Assembly: GCA_009602725.1 (NCBI GenBank)
Contig: WELB01000160.1
Coordinates: 27,149-51,177 of the forward strand
From: Spirogloea muscicola
Taxonomy: Eukaryota > Streptophyta > Zygnematophyceae > Spirogloeales > Spirogloeaceae
Direction of reading: 5' to 3'
DNA length: 24,029 nt
The position numbers and the translations under genes were made by a program. Position 1 is the stretch's first letter, and every line of letters starts with the position of its first letter. The notes beneath the pieces are model-generated. The model searched no databases, was not told the origin of the DNA, and was given only the letters and a program-made list of their open reading frames with translations. Shown here piece by piece: positions 1 through 8,454 of this stretch.

Positions 1-3
<3 letters not shown>

Positions 4-82
<79 letters not shown>

Positions 83-118
83 TCTCACTCTCTCTCTCTC
101 TCTCTCTCTCGCTCTCGC
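4..118. repeat. (CT)n microsatellite
   Basis: An almost uninterrupted CT dinucleotide tract of about 115 bases, with a few C or A interruptions towards its right end. The pyrimidine-rich strand is the sense strand of the gene that follows. The stretch from 119 to 272 stays pyrimidine-rich and ends in a good acceptor (ccattgcag). The tract is therefore probably intronic and may add to a very long polypyrimidine region. Confidence 0.97.
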
Positions 119-272
119 GCTAGTGCCTTCGCTTGCTCACACATGCCTACTTACTCCTGCTCCCTTCTCCTCCATTGCATCCTCACTTCCCCTTCGTCGT
201 CCTTCCCCTTCCCACCCCCTCCCTCGTTACCCCGCACTTTGTAAAGCCCTCTCTCCCCATCCACCATTGCAG

Positions 273-1280
273 CTGCCGACCGACCTGGACGACCACGACT
301 TCGCAAGGCTGGCCAAGTGCTGCCCGCTGCTGCAGCGCCTCGGCCTCTGGCTGCCCACCGGCACCACCCACCATGGCCTGCGCAGCCTCGCCGTCTCGCT
401 CCGCCTGACACACCTCCGCATCAACGCCGGCGCCTGTGCGTGCCCAACACGGCTCCTCCCTGCTGCCGCCATCTTCTCGATGCCGCCAATGCCGCCCACT
501 TGACAAGCGCCAGAGTACTTAATGATGCCAGTCAGCATTCACTGACTCTGTATTAGCAGATATAGACCCATATAGCTTCTTGTCATGCCCAAGTGTAGCC
601 TTTCTGTAATGCAAATTTCTGACTAAATGTGTCCCTATTCTGACTCTGCAGTTACATCGGTGCACGACAAGCACATCCAGGCGCTCTGCGCGCTGCGCCC
701 GACATTGCGGAGCATCACGATTGAGACGGCGCTGGCCGTCGAGTCCCTGCGGCACCTCTGCGAGTTCCCTGCGCTGGAGACCGTCATAGTGACGGCGCTG
801 ATGGGCTTCGAGGCCCGGGCCTTCGCCGGCCACGCCTTCGACGGCTGCCCGGCGCTCACAGCGCTGGCGCTCGCCGGGCCCATGCAGTCGTGCCCGCGGT
901 TCCTCACCAAGCTCCCGGCGCTGCGCTCGCTGGAGCTCCGCGAGGCGGCGCTGGACGTGCGAGACCAGGGCGCTCTGTGGCGGCGCCTCGTGGGCCTGCG
1001 CCGCCTTGAGTGCCTGCGGCTGGAGGACACTGACGCTGTGCTCACCGACGCCGTCCTGTCGTGGCTGCTGCGCCTGCCCTCGCTGCGCGAGGCTGACTTC
1101 CGTGACTCGGGCCGTCACGCCGCCACACCGGGCCCCGCACACCGCGTCTCCAAGGAGGGCCTCCTGGCGCTGCTTGCGCACCCCACGCTCCGCGCCATAC
1201 GCTTCAATCCCGAGCTGCGGCTCCTTGACAAGAGCTACTGTCTCGACCATTTCTACAACGCCTTCCTCCACCACACTTGA
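273..1280 (+). CDS. Leucine-rich-repeat protein, 3' part (two exons seen)
   Basis: I see two exons, 273-435 and 652-1280 (stop TGA), joined in phase across a GT-AG intron (gtgcgtgc...ctctgcag). No in-frame ATG lies between the CT tract and 273, and 273 follows a clear acceptor, so the true start is upstream, probably outside the window. The first exon has the typical LRR/AMN1-FBXL feel (DDHDFARLAKCCPLLQRLGL). The second carries at least five irregular leucine-rich units, such as FPALETVIVTALMGFEAR, LPALRSLELREA, LRRLECLRLEDTD and LPSLREADFRD. It ends in a non-repeat tail with an aromatic CLDHFYNAF motif. Such proteins are usually protein-binding scaffolds, for example in SCF ubiquitin ligases. 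No F-box is visible here, so no specific function is assigned. The large minus-strand frame over the same bases is a Gln/Arg/His-rich shadow. Confidence 0.65.
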
Positions 1281-1911
1281 CCATGTACAGTGTGAACGCC
1301 CCCCATCCGCCAGACACTGCCATACACTTTTGTGGCGCAATTTGCGCTTAGCATGCTTCAACGCCAGACACTAGATCTGACCATTTCACCTCAGATTGGA
1401 TCTATTCACTTTGATCTTAAGCTTAGCGTTAGGATAAATCAGATTTATATGTACTATATTGCTCAACGTGGTAGTCTTACTTCAGCCCTCTTGGCAAGGG
1501 CATTGGAGTCACAGCTTGCAGCACCTGCAGCAGCCCCTACTCTTCCGTTAGCAATGTTGTAATGTTGCACGCAACCTCCTCTGGCAAGGCAATCAATCAA
1601 CAATTACATTTTCTGCTTCACTTGCCCAGAGCTCCGCTGTCACCACTGGCACCCAAAGTGGCATGCGCGGCTGCCATCTCGATTGCCTCAATCTGAACAA
1701 TCATGGCAATGGTACTGAGTGGTGTCCCGTCGTGCACCAGAACTGTAGAAGAGCTAAGCATAGGGTTATGGTGGAAGGTGGAAGGTGGAAGGTGGAAGGT
1801 GGAAGGTGGAAGGCACCAGAACTTGCACCATAGACATATGGTAGCAGTCGCTCGACTGATGCGCTTCATGCAGGAACGTGCAGCAAGAGCTTGGCCAGCC
1901 CCAGCACACTG
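1281..1911. other. Convergent intergenic region
   Basis: This holds the 3' flanks of two convergent genes. It is more AT-rich than the exons on either side. A TGTAA motif, used as a polyadenylation signal in chlorophyte algae, occurs near 1558-1562, but nothing here proves its use. Apart from the minisatellite at 1770-1811 I see no gene, RNA or conserved structure. Confidence 0.6.
1770..1811. repeat. 7-bp minisatellite (GGTGGAA)x6
   Basis: Six perfect tandem copies of GGTGGAA. They lie about 100 bases beyond the stop codon of the folate gene, in its 3' flank on the other strand. The perfect copies suggest recent expansion and probable length polymorphism. Confidence 0.97.
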
Positions 1912-4900
1912 TCACTGCCGCCAAATGGCGTCAGCCACACGCACAGCGTCTCTGACGCCAGCGATGTTGTGCACCCGCACGATGTCCGCGCTGCCGGCGA
2001 CGGCTGCTGCAGCAGCTGCTGCCGTTGCAAAGTCTCGGTCCTCGGGTCGAGGCCGGCCCGCGACTTCCCCTAAAAATTGCTTGCGGGATGGGCCGACGAC
2101 CAGCGGTGCATGCGCCAGCGCTTGGCTATGACGCGCTGCCATTGCGCGCCGGAACTGCGGCAGGTCTCGAAGCAGGCGCAGGTTCTGGGCGCCCATCTTG
2201 GCAAAGCCGAGTCCAGGGTCGAGCAGCATGCGCCATGCCGGCAGGCCTGCACTCTCCGCCAGGCTTGCCCTCGCCGCTAGCTCCTCACCTACCTCTCTGC
2301 ACATGCATCATGGCAAAATTCGTATTTCAATTTAGTTGCCTGTATCATGTTGTTGACTACATTAGGATCAAGTCCAAGCTCAGGCCCAATATTAGCACTG
2401 TGGCTGAACAGCACCTGCATACATCCGTGTGCGTCGTGTTCTTGCTGCAACTCATTGTTTCTGGGTGTCCGCGCATGTGCATCATGACGAGCGGCACGCC
2501 GAGGTCGGCAACCGATGCCACCATGCTGGCATCGAGGAGGCCGCCTGAGACGTCGTTCACCATCTGCGCGCCTGGGAGGCATTGCAATGCAGCAAGAAGA
2601 AGCACACATGTCATGTCACAATTATAAGAGCAGGTCTTAGTTGGAGGTCAAATGAAGGTCCTAGAGCCCAAAGACTGGCCTAAATGCAAAAACAGAACGA
2701 GATCAGACGGCCGCCATCTGACGTACGGCAAGAGCGAAGCGGGTCAAGCACCGGCTCCAACAGCCGCCCTGGCGACCTCCGCGCTGAAGGTGTCCACGGA
2801 CAGGATCACGCCTGTGAGGGCCGGGTCGCCAGCCAAGCGTTCGAGGACGGGCAGCACGCGTCGAAGCTCCTCCTGCGGCGGCACGCGGGTGGCACCCGGC
2901 CGCGTCGACTGGCCCCCGACGTCAACAATGTCGGCGCCCTCGCCGGCCATGGCCCGTGCGTGCGCCACGGCATTGTCCACCTGCATTGCCAAAGCGCTGC
3001 AGGTTGTATTGATGCCAAGGAGTGGTAAAATAAGGTAGACTACGAATAGACAAGTCAAGATAGACAGTCATTCCTGCGCACATGCACCTCACAATTATTG
3101 AAAAAGTGGAGATCCTGAATACATCAAAGGTCAAGCAATAATGGAGACACCATGAAGTACACCATCAACAAAGAGATTCAGATAAGCACCGCTGCGTAAT
3201 GGCCACCGTCGCTGAAGCTGTCGGGCGTGACGTTGAGGATGCCCATCACGTGCGTGCGCGACGACCAGTCCCACAGGCGGCCAGCCACCGGCATGACGCG
3301 CCGGAGGTCTGGGCCGCCGACCGCCGCCTCCCCGCCGACCTGATCCCATCGCCTGCCCCAACGGCTCAGCATGAGCTGCGAACTGCGGCGTGCCCTGGAG
3401 CTGTTGCCTTTCAGGTCTAGGGTTTAGGGTCAAGTGATTGAAGTTAGGGTTAGGGCTTGAGGTTAAGAATTAGGGTTAGAATTAGGGTTAGGTTTCATCT
3501 GACGTCCCCTCACTCGTCAAGCACCTGCAATCTCCTACCTGCTCACGCCGCCGGCGGTGAATGGGTGCGTGGACCAGTGGCCGTCGCGGTCGCCGGCGGC
3601 GCCGAGGAGGTCGGCGACGGGCGCGAGGACGAAGGGGCGCTCGAGCAGGCGCGGGTGGGGGACCTGGAGCGCCTCCTCGGCGACCGTCTCGGAGCCGTAG
3701 AAGATGATGTCCACGTCTAGCGGCCGAGGGCCGTACCTGGCGATGCGGCGGCCATGGCCTTGCGCCGTCAGGTGGCGGCATTGCCAAAGACTCGCTGCTT
3801 GGCAGCGGCGGCGGCGACGGTGGCCGCCAGTGCCGCCGCCGATTGCTCCGGCATGGGGAAAGGCGAAAACCTGACGGCCTGGAAGTCGCGGCCGAGCGCG
3901 GCCTCGACGGCCTTGACGGCCCGCAGGAGCTCCAGGGGGCGCAGCGCCGTGGCGGCCCGGACGGCGGAGTTAAGGAAGGCCGGCTGGTCTGCACGGCGGC
4001 CGCCGGCAACGGCGCTCAGGCCACGGCTGGCGGCGGCGGCGGCGGCGGCGGCGGCCGCGGCGTAGTCGAACCTGTGACGTAGGCCGGCGCGGACTCGTAG
4101 AGGCAGGCGTGGGCGAGGACGCGGACGCCGGCGGCGGCTAGTGCCGCCAAGCCGGCGTTGAGGTTTGCCACGCGGTCGCCCTGGTTAGCCCCCAGCGCCA
4201 GCACGACCTCCGCCTCTCCCGGCCCCGCCGCCGCCGCCGCCGCCGCCACCTCCGGCCCCTCGCCGCCGCGGANCTCCTGGTAGTTGACGGTCAACGGCAC
4301 GAAGTCGCCTTGCTCGCTTGGCTCCTCGGCGACGCAGGCGGTCGTGTACAGGACCTGCAGCACGCCAGGCGCCAGGCGTGAGACCTTGCTGAGGACAGCG
4401 CCGCTTCCAGACAACAATAGTACACCGCAACGTGGCCCGCGCGCATCGCAGGCTTGTCATACGACGTCCAGCATTGAGGGCGTGAGAGTCGATGGGGGCA
4501 GCTTGCACACAGTGTCGCCGTCGCGCACGGTGACGGCGCCGCTGGCCTGCCGCCCGATCCTGCCAGTCTCGATGACCACCTGCGCCGAGAAGCGCAGAGC
4601 TTGAGCGCACAGTGCAAAACCCCAGACTTGCAAAACCCTCGACGGCAATGCCAAATTCGCCGCATCCGGGTCGTCTGGTCGACACCGCCGACGGCATCGG
4701 CAGCGCGGGCGCCAGATCTGCGACGCCATGGATGCTCGCGGCAGTCGGCCAACGACAGAAGGGGGGGCGACCTTGCGCTCGCCGACTTCCACGATGAGCG
4801 ACTGCGGGTGCAGCAGGCGCAGAGGTGGCGGCGCCTCTGCGTGCTCGGCCGTAGAGCCGACGATCGCCGCCGCCGCCGGCGGCGGCGGCGGCCGGGCCGG

Positions 4901-4990
4901 CTCGTCCTTCGTCACCTGCGAAGGCTGCGGCAAGGCCGTCTTCGGCCTCACGTTTGGCTTCCACGACTGCACGGGGCTCGCCGCCGCCAT
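1912..4990 (-). CDS. HPPK-DHPS: HPPK-DHPS folate enzyme with a PNPase-like N-terminal segment
   Basis: Nine exons on the minus strand, all with GT-AG introns in compatible phase: 4990-4772, 4579-4511, 4354-4072, 3988-3871, 3736-3547, 3375-3190, 2980-2752, 2571-2415, 2296-1912. They sum to 612 codons including the stop. HPPK pyrophosphorylates 6-hydroxymethyl-dihydropterin and DHPS condenses the product with p-aminobenzoate; in plants the fused enzyme is mitochondrial. HPPK (about residues 146-293) shows LALGANQGDR, VTDQPAFLN, GRDFQAVRYGPRPLDVD and VPHPRLLERPFVLAP. DHPS (about 310-611) shows MGILNVTPDSFSDGG, DVGGQSTRPGA, SVDTF, VNDVSGG, MMHMRGHPETM, LDPGLGFAK and VGPSRKQFLG. All hallmark motifs are present, so it should be active. 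There is no DHNA aldolase domain, as in plants and unlike fungi. Residues about 64-123 match the start of polynucleotide phosphorylase instead. The start is the only in-frame ATG of exon 1. The Ala/Pro/Arg-rich first 60 residues could be an organellar presequence. Confidence 0.9.
3417..3494. repeat. Interstitial telomere-like tract in a folate-gene intron
   Basis: A degenerate array of TTAGGG and TTTAGGG units on the + strand (tagggtttaggg, ttagggttaggg, ttagggttag, ttagggttagg). It sits inside the intron between exons 5 and 6 (3546-3376), the junction between the HPPK and DHPS parts. On the gene's sense strand it reads CCCTAA, and its CTAAC units lie 40-118 nt before the acceptor, where a branch point is expected. 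Confidence 0.85.
4029..4053. repeat. (GGC)n trinucleotide tract in an 83-nt intron
   Basis: About eight GGC units inside the third intron of the folate gene (4071-3989). On the sense strand it reads (GCC)n. It would be read as a run of Pro or Ala if the intron were retained. It is removed cleanly by the splice that restores the conserved VTDQPAFLN motif. Confidence 0.9.
4273..4273. other. Ambiguous base (N) at the fusion seam
   Basis: The only non-ACGT base I noticed in the window. It falls in the first codon after the last PNPase-like residues (YQE) and before the Ala/Gly linker leading into HPPK. Whatever base is substituted, the codon (NTC on the minus strand) stays a sense codon, so the frame is open in every case. 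Confidence 0.95.
4274..4801 (-). other. PNPase N-terminal segment fused in frame to HPPK
   Basis: This is encoded by the end of exon 1 (SLIVEVGERK, 4801-4772), all of exon 2 (VVIETGRIGRQASGAVTVRD, 4579-4511) and the start of exon 3 (VLYTTACVAEEPSEQGDF, then VPLTVNYQE, 4354-4274). Read together this is the canonical opening of bacterial and organellar polynucleotide phosphorylase: the first beta strands of RNase PH-like core 1, with the ETG.I.RQA.G.V motif and the DF.PLTV.YQE motif. A real PNPase continues from YQE for some 600 residues more. Here it stops, and after about 20 Ala/Gly-rich residues HPPK begins. No Met occurs between this segment and the HPPK core. Confidence 0.85.
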
Positions 4991-7113
4991 TGCAGCCTCC
5001 CAGCGGGACCTCCTCCTCGGCCGCGTGCCGCCGCCGCCGCCGCCTACACCTTCGCAGGGTGGCGACGAGGACCTCAGCCTCGTCAATGGCGGCAGCGGGC
5101 GGCTCGAGGAGCCGCTGCGGGAACCGCATCCTGGCAGCACCCCTGCCGCGGCCACTGCTGTCGCCACTGATGCCAGGAGCTCGATTGCGAAGATCTTGCC
5201 GCAGGTGTGGTTCTTTTATCTTCAGTTAAAACAATCTGCTAGAGGCTGTAGTACTCCAAACAAACCTTGACATTACACCCCTTTCTTTGTCGCATAGAGG
5301 CCATTACCTTGCGCTCAACTTTACCAAGAAAGCAACTCCTAACGATAGTGGTAAGACGATTCCCAAGCTGGCACCTTTCGGCTCTTTGGACCCTGTTCAC
5401 TTTTTCTGGGCTGGCCTTTCACAGCCCCCGCCCCCTTCTGAGGAGCTCACTCCTTCTTAAAGCAGGACTCGCAGACGTCGGCCGAGCCGGTGTCGTCTCC
5501 AATGGTGGCCGCGGCGGCGGAGGTGGAGGAGAAGGCTGAGCAGGAGAAGAGTCCTGGCCTGGAGGCCCTCTGTGCGGAGCGCGACGCGCTCGCCATGGAG
5601 CTGGTGGCGGCACAGAGCCGTGTGCAGTCTCTACAGGCCACCGCGGACGAGCACGCCAGCTGTGAGGCCCTAAGGGCCTCGGCGGCAGCTCGGGAGGCGG
5701 CCCTCCTGCTACGTGAAGCGCAGCGGGAGGATGAGCTCCGACAGCTCCGGTGTGAAGTCCAGGACCTGGCAGTGAGGTCCAGGTGAGCCTCAAGAACCCC
5801 TGCCAGGTAGTGCGCTGCTTGCATAGGCAGGTTCTGCCAGCACTTGATGCCGCGTGGGGCTCCTCAAGTTGCTGCCAGGGCCATGGCTGTCAGCGGCCTG
5901 CAAGTGGCTGCAGCTCAATGTCAGAACGTCAATGCCAGCCTCGGCTGCAGCTGCCAGATAGGCCCTGCTGTTCAAGTGTTATCAGCTCGCAGCATTGCCG
6001 GCACTGGCCAACGAGAGCAAGAAATATTCAGTTCAGATACTTGTAGCATATCTCAGGCGATTTGTCTCGAGTTCCTTGCACCTCATCATTGCTCCATTGC
6101 AATCCGCCTCTTCTTGAGGCACTCTGACATTATTGACAGCTTTGGGTTATCAAGTCTTACACATTGTAGAAATAGAGTCCACTTTAGGCTTTCCTACACC
6201 AGATGGATCAGGCAACCTAAAGAGTTGCTTTTGGTGCAGCCACTTGGAGCTGGAGCTGTGCGAGTCGCGTGAGCGAGAAGGCGTGGCAGCGGCGGAGGCG
6301 CAGTCCATGTGGGAGGAGCTCCTGCTGCTGCGTGCACAGCGGCGCTCCGGCCTCGCCGAGAAGTCGGAGGACATAGCGCGGAAAGAGCTGGAGCTGCAGC
6401 GCGTGCGCAAGGACCTGGAGGCGTGCCGCGAGGAGTTCCGGAGGGAGATTGAGGCGATCCGCATTGCAGCCTCGTCCACAGAGGACGATGGAAGTGGCGG
6501 CTTTGAGCCGTCAGGTGGCGTCCTTGTCCTCGGGAGGAGCACGCCTGCTGATGGCCGGGCCGCCAGGACTCGGAGCGCGTCTTGCTCGCCAGCCAAGCTG
6601 CCAGACCTGGCGCAGAGCGCGCGGCTTTGGGCGCTGGGCACCAACCCGACGCGGGAGTGTGGTGACATGGCCACCACAGCCACAACAATGCGAGAGCCCC
6701 TGTCGATGGGCGACGAGATGTGCGCCAAGGCCCTGACAGTTCTCAAGGCTGGCCCCAAGCTCGCGGCGACAGTGGGCGGATCGGCGGGCGGTGACCGCAA
6801 TCTGGCCTGGCTTAGCGGGAGCCCCAGCGCCGGCAACAACTCGGAGGACTCGGATGACGACGACCTTGTGCGGGTGCGGTGGCAGAGGACTCGGGCAAGG
6901 GCTGCTGTGCGTGCTGACGAGATCGAAGATGACGCCGCTGCCGCTGAAGAGAGGGATGGTGGCGGCAGCCAGCAGGCAACGACGCCGTGGGGCCCCCCCC
7001 ACCAACACAGGCGGCTGCGGAAGCGGCTCCAGTTCTTCTCGCTGGTTACCAACGAGGAGCTACCAGATAGTCTGGCCACTGGCGTGACCACGCGGAGCAG
7101 GTCCAAGACCTGA
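4794..7113 (+). CDS. Predicted coiled-coil protein of unknown function, possible CCHC motif
   Basis: Three exons in phase: 4794-5204, 5475-5782 and 6240-7113 (stop TGA), 530 residues; an in-frame ATG at 4728 would add 22. Exons 2 and 3 join as AG|gtgagc...gtgcag|C and give a charged, Leu/Glu/Arg-rich heptad region (about residues 147-320; e.g. ERDALAMELVAAQSRVQSLQ, KELELQRVRKDLEACREEF). Next comes a Ser/Ala-rich middle, an acidic patch (NSEDSDDDD, about residue 440), and a basic C-terminus ending TTRSRSKT. Exon 1 encodes a CEGC...HDC pattern (C-x2-C-x11-H-x-C at 4917-4970) that could bind zinc. I recognise no family. Exon 1 is the weak part: it lies antisense to exon 1 of the folate gene, and translation could instead start at the ATG at 5502 in exon 2. 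The minus-strand frame over exon 3 is a Ser/Arg-rich shadow. Confidence 0.55.
5376..5465 (+). repeat. Hairpin repeat copy D (intronic)
   Basis: One copy of a dispersed element, with core TGGGCTGGCCTTTCACAGCC at 5407-5426. Before it lies an nnGTTCACTTTTTC box and after it a GAGGAGCTC box. It sits in the first intron of the coiled-coil gene and ends just before the acceptor. Its reverse complement matches copies A and B (GGCTGTGAAAGGCCAGCCCA). Confidence 0.75.
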
Positions 7114-7573
7114 GAGCTGCTGCCTTCTGGCTTCTATGATCCCCTGAGAAGCCGTGCATGCTGCACGGCACCGTTACCTGCTGTCAGTGGCTTCTGGCAA
7201 TGCAGCTCCTCGGAGTAGCGAGGCAGACCTCGCGGTCGACAGAGCATGGCTAGCCTTTTCCTGTGCTCAGAAAGGGGCCGAGGCCTGCCACCAAGGGGCG
7301 CAGTGCCGAGCTCTGGCTCTGCCACGAGTCTTAGCCGGCTCGGAGGGCGTGCATCTTGGTGGCCGCTGCGCCGCCAAGGCCTGTCATACGAGGCAGGGGG
7401 ACCCAGCGGCGGTGGCGGCGACAGCAGCGACGGCGGCGGCCCTGGTGGGCTACGCAGCGCCATACCTGGCGGCAGTTGAGCGGGACCCTCCACGTGTGAC
7501 AGTGCTTCGTCTAAGGGGAGGCCAAGAGGGTCTCCCCTAAAGCGAAAGAGAAGGAGAGCCCTTTACTAGTAGG

Positions 7574-7630
7574 AGGCGATGGCTGTGAAAGGCCAGCCCA
7601 AAAGAACGGACAAGGTTCGAAGGGGCCTTA
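7574..7630 (-). repeat. Hairpin repeat copy A
   Basis: The core GGCGATGGCTGTGAAAGGCC is followed by AGCCCAAAAGAACGGACAAG. The reverse complement of copy C shares nearly all of this. Copies A and B are oriented opposite to C, D, E and F. To the left the copy continues into an AAGGAGAGC-like box, similar to the flank of copy D. Confidence 0.8.
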
Positions 7631-7971
7631 AGTGCAATCTCCCCAGGAAGCAAATCAAGCAATCACCATGGCTGGTCACTCAAACACCCTAGTCCTCAGC
7701 CGCAAATCTAAATGACACGCAGCAGCAGCAAATCATGGTCTGCCAGAAGCCTAAGGCGGCAACCAGGGCATGAACAACATACAGATGCAAGGCAAGCGCC
7801 TAGCTTCGCTACAGCGAAGCTATACAGGCCGAAGAGCAATACATGAGGCCTGCGGCACTATTTGGCTGCTTTCGTTGCTGCCCCTGCCTTGGAACACAAT
7901 GCCCGCTTGCTGCTTATGGACAAGCCACCAAGCCTCAAATCGCATTAGGTAGAGAGGGGAAACGCTTCAGT

Positions 7972-8030
7972 AGAGGGCGATGGCTGTGAGTGGCCAGCCC
8001 AGAAAAAGGATCAATTCCGGAGGGGCCAGA
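7972..8030 (-). repeat. Hairpin repeat copy B
   Basis: The core GCGATGGCTGTGAGTGGCCA followed by GCCCAGAAAAAGGATCAA. It shares the GGCTGTGA..GGCCAGCCCA core with copy A and the AGAAAAAG box with copy D (read in reverse complement). It pairs with copy C as an inverted repeat. Confidence 0.8.
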
Positions 8031-8110
8031 AAAGCGCCAGAGCACACAGCAACTCAAGAGGCCACTGGGTGCTTGTCCGTTCTGTTGGGCTGGCCAGTCA
8101 CAGCCATCGC
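7977..8110. repeat. Inverted repeat (copies B and C, 24/25 paired)
   Basis: Arms 7977-8001 and 8086-8110 are reverse complements with a single mismatch and are separated by 84 bases. As DNA this can form a cruciform; as RNA it gives a stable 25-bp stem. Confidence 0.85.
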
Positions 8111-8112
8111 CA
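8057..8112 (+). repeat. Hairpin repeat copy C
   Basis: TTGTCCGTTCTGTTGGGCTG followed by GCCAGTCACAGCCATCGCCA. It is nearly identical to the reverse complement of copy A through the AGAACGGACAAG box, and 24 of 25 bases at 8086-8110 pair with copy B. Confidence 0.8.
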
Positions 8113-8206
8113 CTTTTCCTTTCGTGGATACTGAGCATCCATCTGCATCTCCCTCCGCACCGTCTCGTGCTTTGTAGTGAAGTCCTTGTCCGGCACTTTT
8201 TTCTTT

Positions 8207-8300
8207 GGCTTTGGACATTGTCCACTCTTTTTGGGTTGGCTTTGCCAGCCTCTCTTCTCTATGGGCGAGCTCTTCTCTTTCTGGAAGAAGAGCTCCGCCT
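8207..8300 (+). repeat. Hairpin repeat copy E
   Basis: It aligns with copy F over about 70 bases (TTGGA..TTGTCCA.TC, six T, TGGCTT.TGCCAGCC, CTCTCTTCTCT..GGGCGAGCTC). It contains two hairpins: GGTTGGC-ttt-GCCAGCC (7 bp with one G-T pair), and GAGCTCTTCT (8267-8276) pairing perfectly with AGAAGAGCTC (8286-8295) around a 9-nt loop. It lies about 150 bases upstream of the RPN2 ATG. Confidence 0.8.
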
Positions 8301-8390
8301 TCCCAACGCCCCGGTGACGTGGTCTGCCAGTGGGACGAGTTGCCGGTGGGGAAAGCCCCATCCCCTACCCTAAAACCTCGAAGGCCGTCC

Positions 8391-8400
8391 TAAACCCTAA
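8391..8400 (+). promoter_or_regulatory. Telo-box (TAAACCCTAA) upstream of RPN2
   Basis: A perfect AAACCCTAA telo-box lies 55 bases before the RPN2 ATG, and a related CCCTAAAACC is at 8368-8377. In land plants this motif is enriched in promoters and leaders of ribosomal, translation and cell-cycle genes. A regulatory role here is an inference from position and identity only. Confidence 0.45.
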
Positions 8401-8454
8401 CGGCGCGCGCTCCTCTGCGCGGCTCTCCCGGCGGCGGCGGCGGCGGCGGCCGCC

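Larger units (their letters stand above)
7114..8454. other. Intergenic region rich in small repeats
   Basis: About 1.3 kb between the coiled-coil gene and RPN2. The open frames in it are short and lack conserved motifs or good starts. It contains four copies of the hairpin repeat (A, B, C, E), a B/C inverted pair, two telomere-like motifs, and a GGC-rich leader immediately before the RPN2 ATG. Promoter elements of RPN2 must lie here, but no TATA box is obvious. Confidence 0.7.

Noticed and set aside
4-118. CRISPR-like or satellite array
   Set aside because: A simple dinucleotide repeat with no unit and spacer structure, in a eukaryotic intron-type context.
519-1361. Long open frame on the minus strand (280 codons)
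   Set aside because: It is the shadow of the LRR exon. The product is rich in Gln, Arg and His without motifs, while the plus strand gives regular leucine-rich units and splices in phase.
3417-3494. True chromosome end
   Set aside because: The tract is short and degenerate and lies inside a spliced intron, with coding exons of the same gene on both sides.
4185-5129. DHNA aldolase (FolB) domain expected before HPPK by analogy with fungal folate enzymes
   Set aside because: None of the three minus frames shows DHNA aldolase motifs. The conserved sequence present is PNPase-type instead.
6150-7106. Open frame of 318 codons on the minus strand
   Set aside because: Ser/Arg-rich composition with no motif. 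The plus-strand frame gives a coherent heptad-type coiled coil and an in-phase splice.
7154-7540. Possible small gene downstream of the coiled-coil gene
   Set aside because: The frame starts without an ATG, has no motif and lies where the 3' flank of the previous gene is expected.
7574-7630. tRNA-derived SINE: GGTTCGAA in copy A looks like a Pol III B box
   Set aside because: Copies B, C and D do not keep the GGTTCGA sequence, the A-box match needs extra bases, and no A-rich tail or target duplication is visible. It stays a possibility only for a fuller family alignment.
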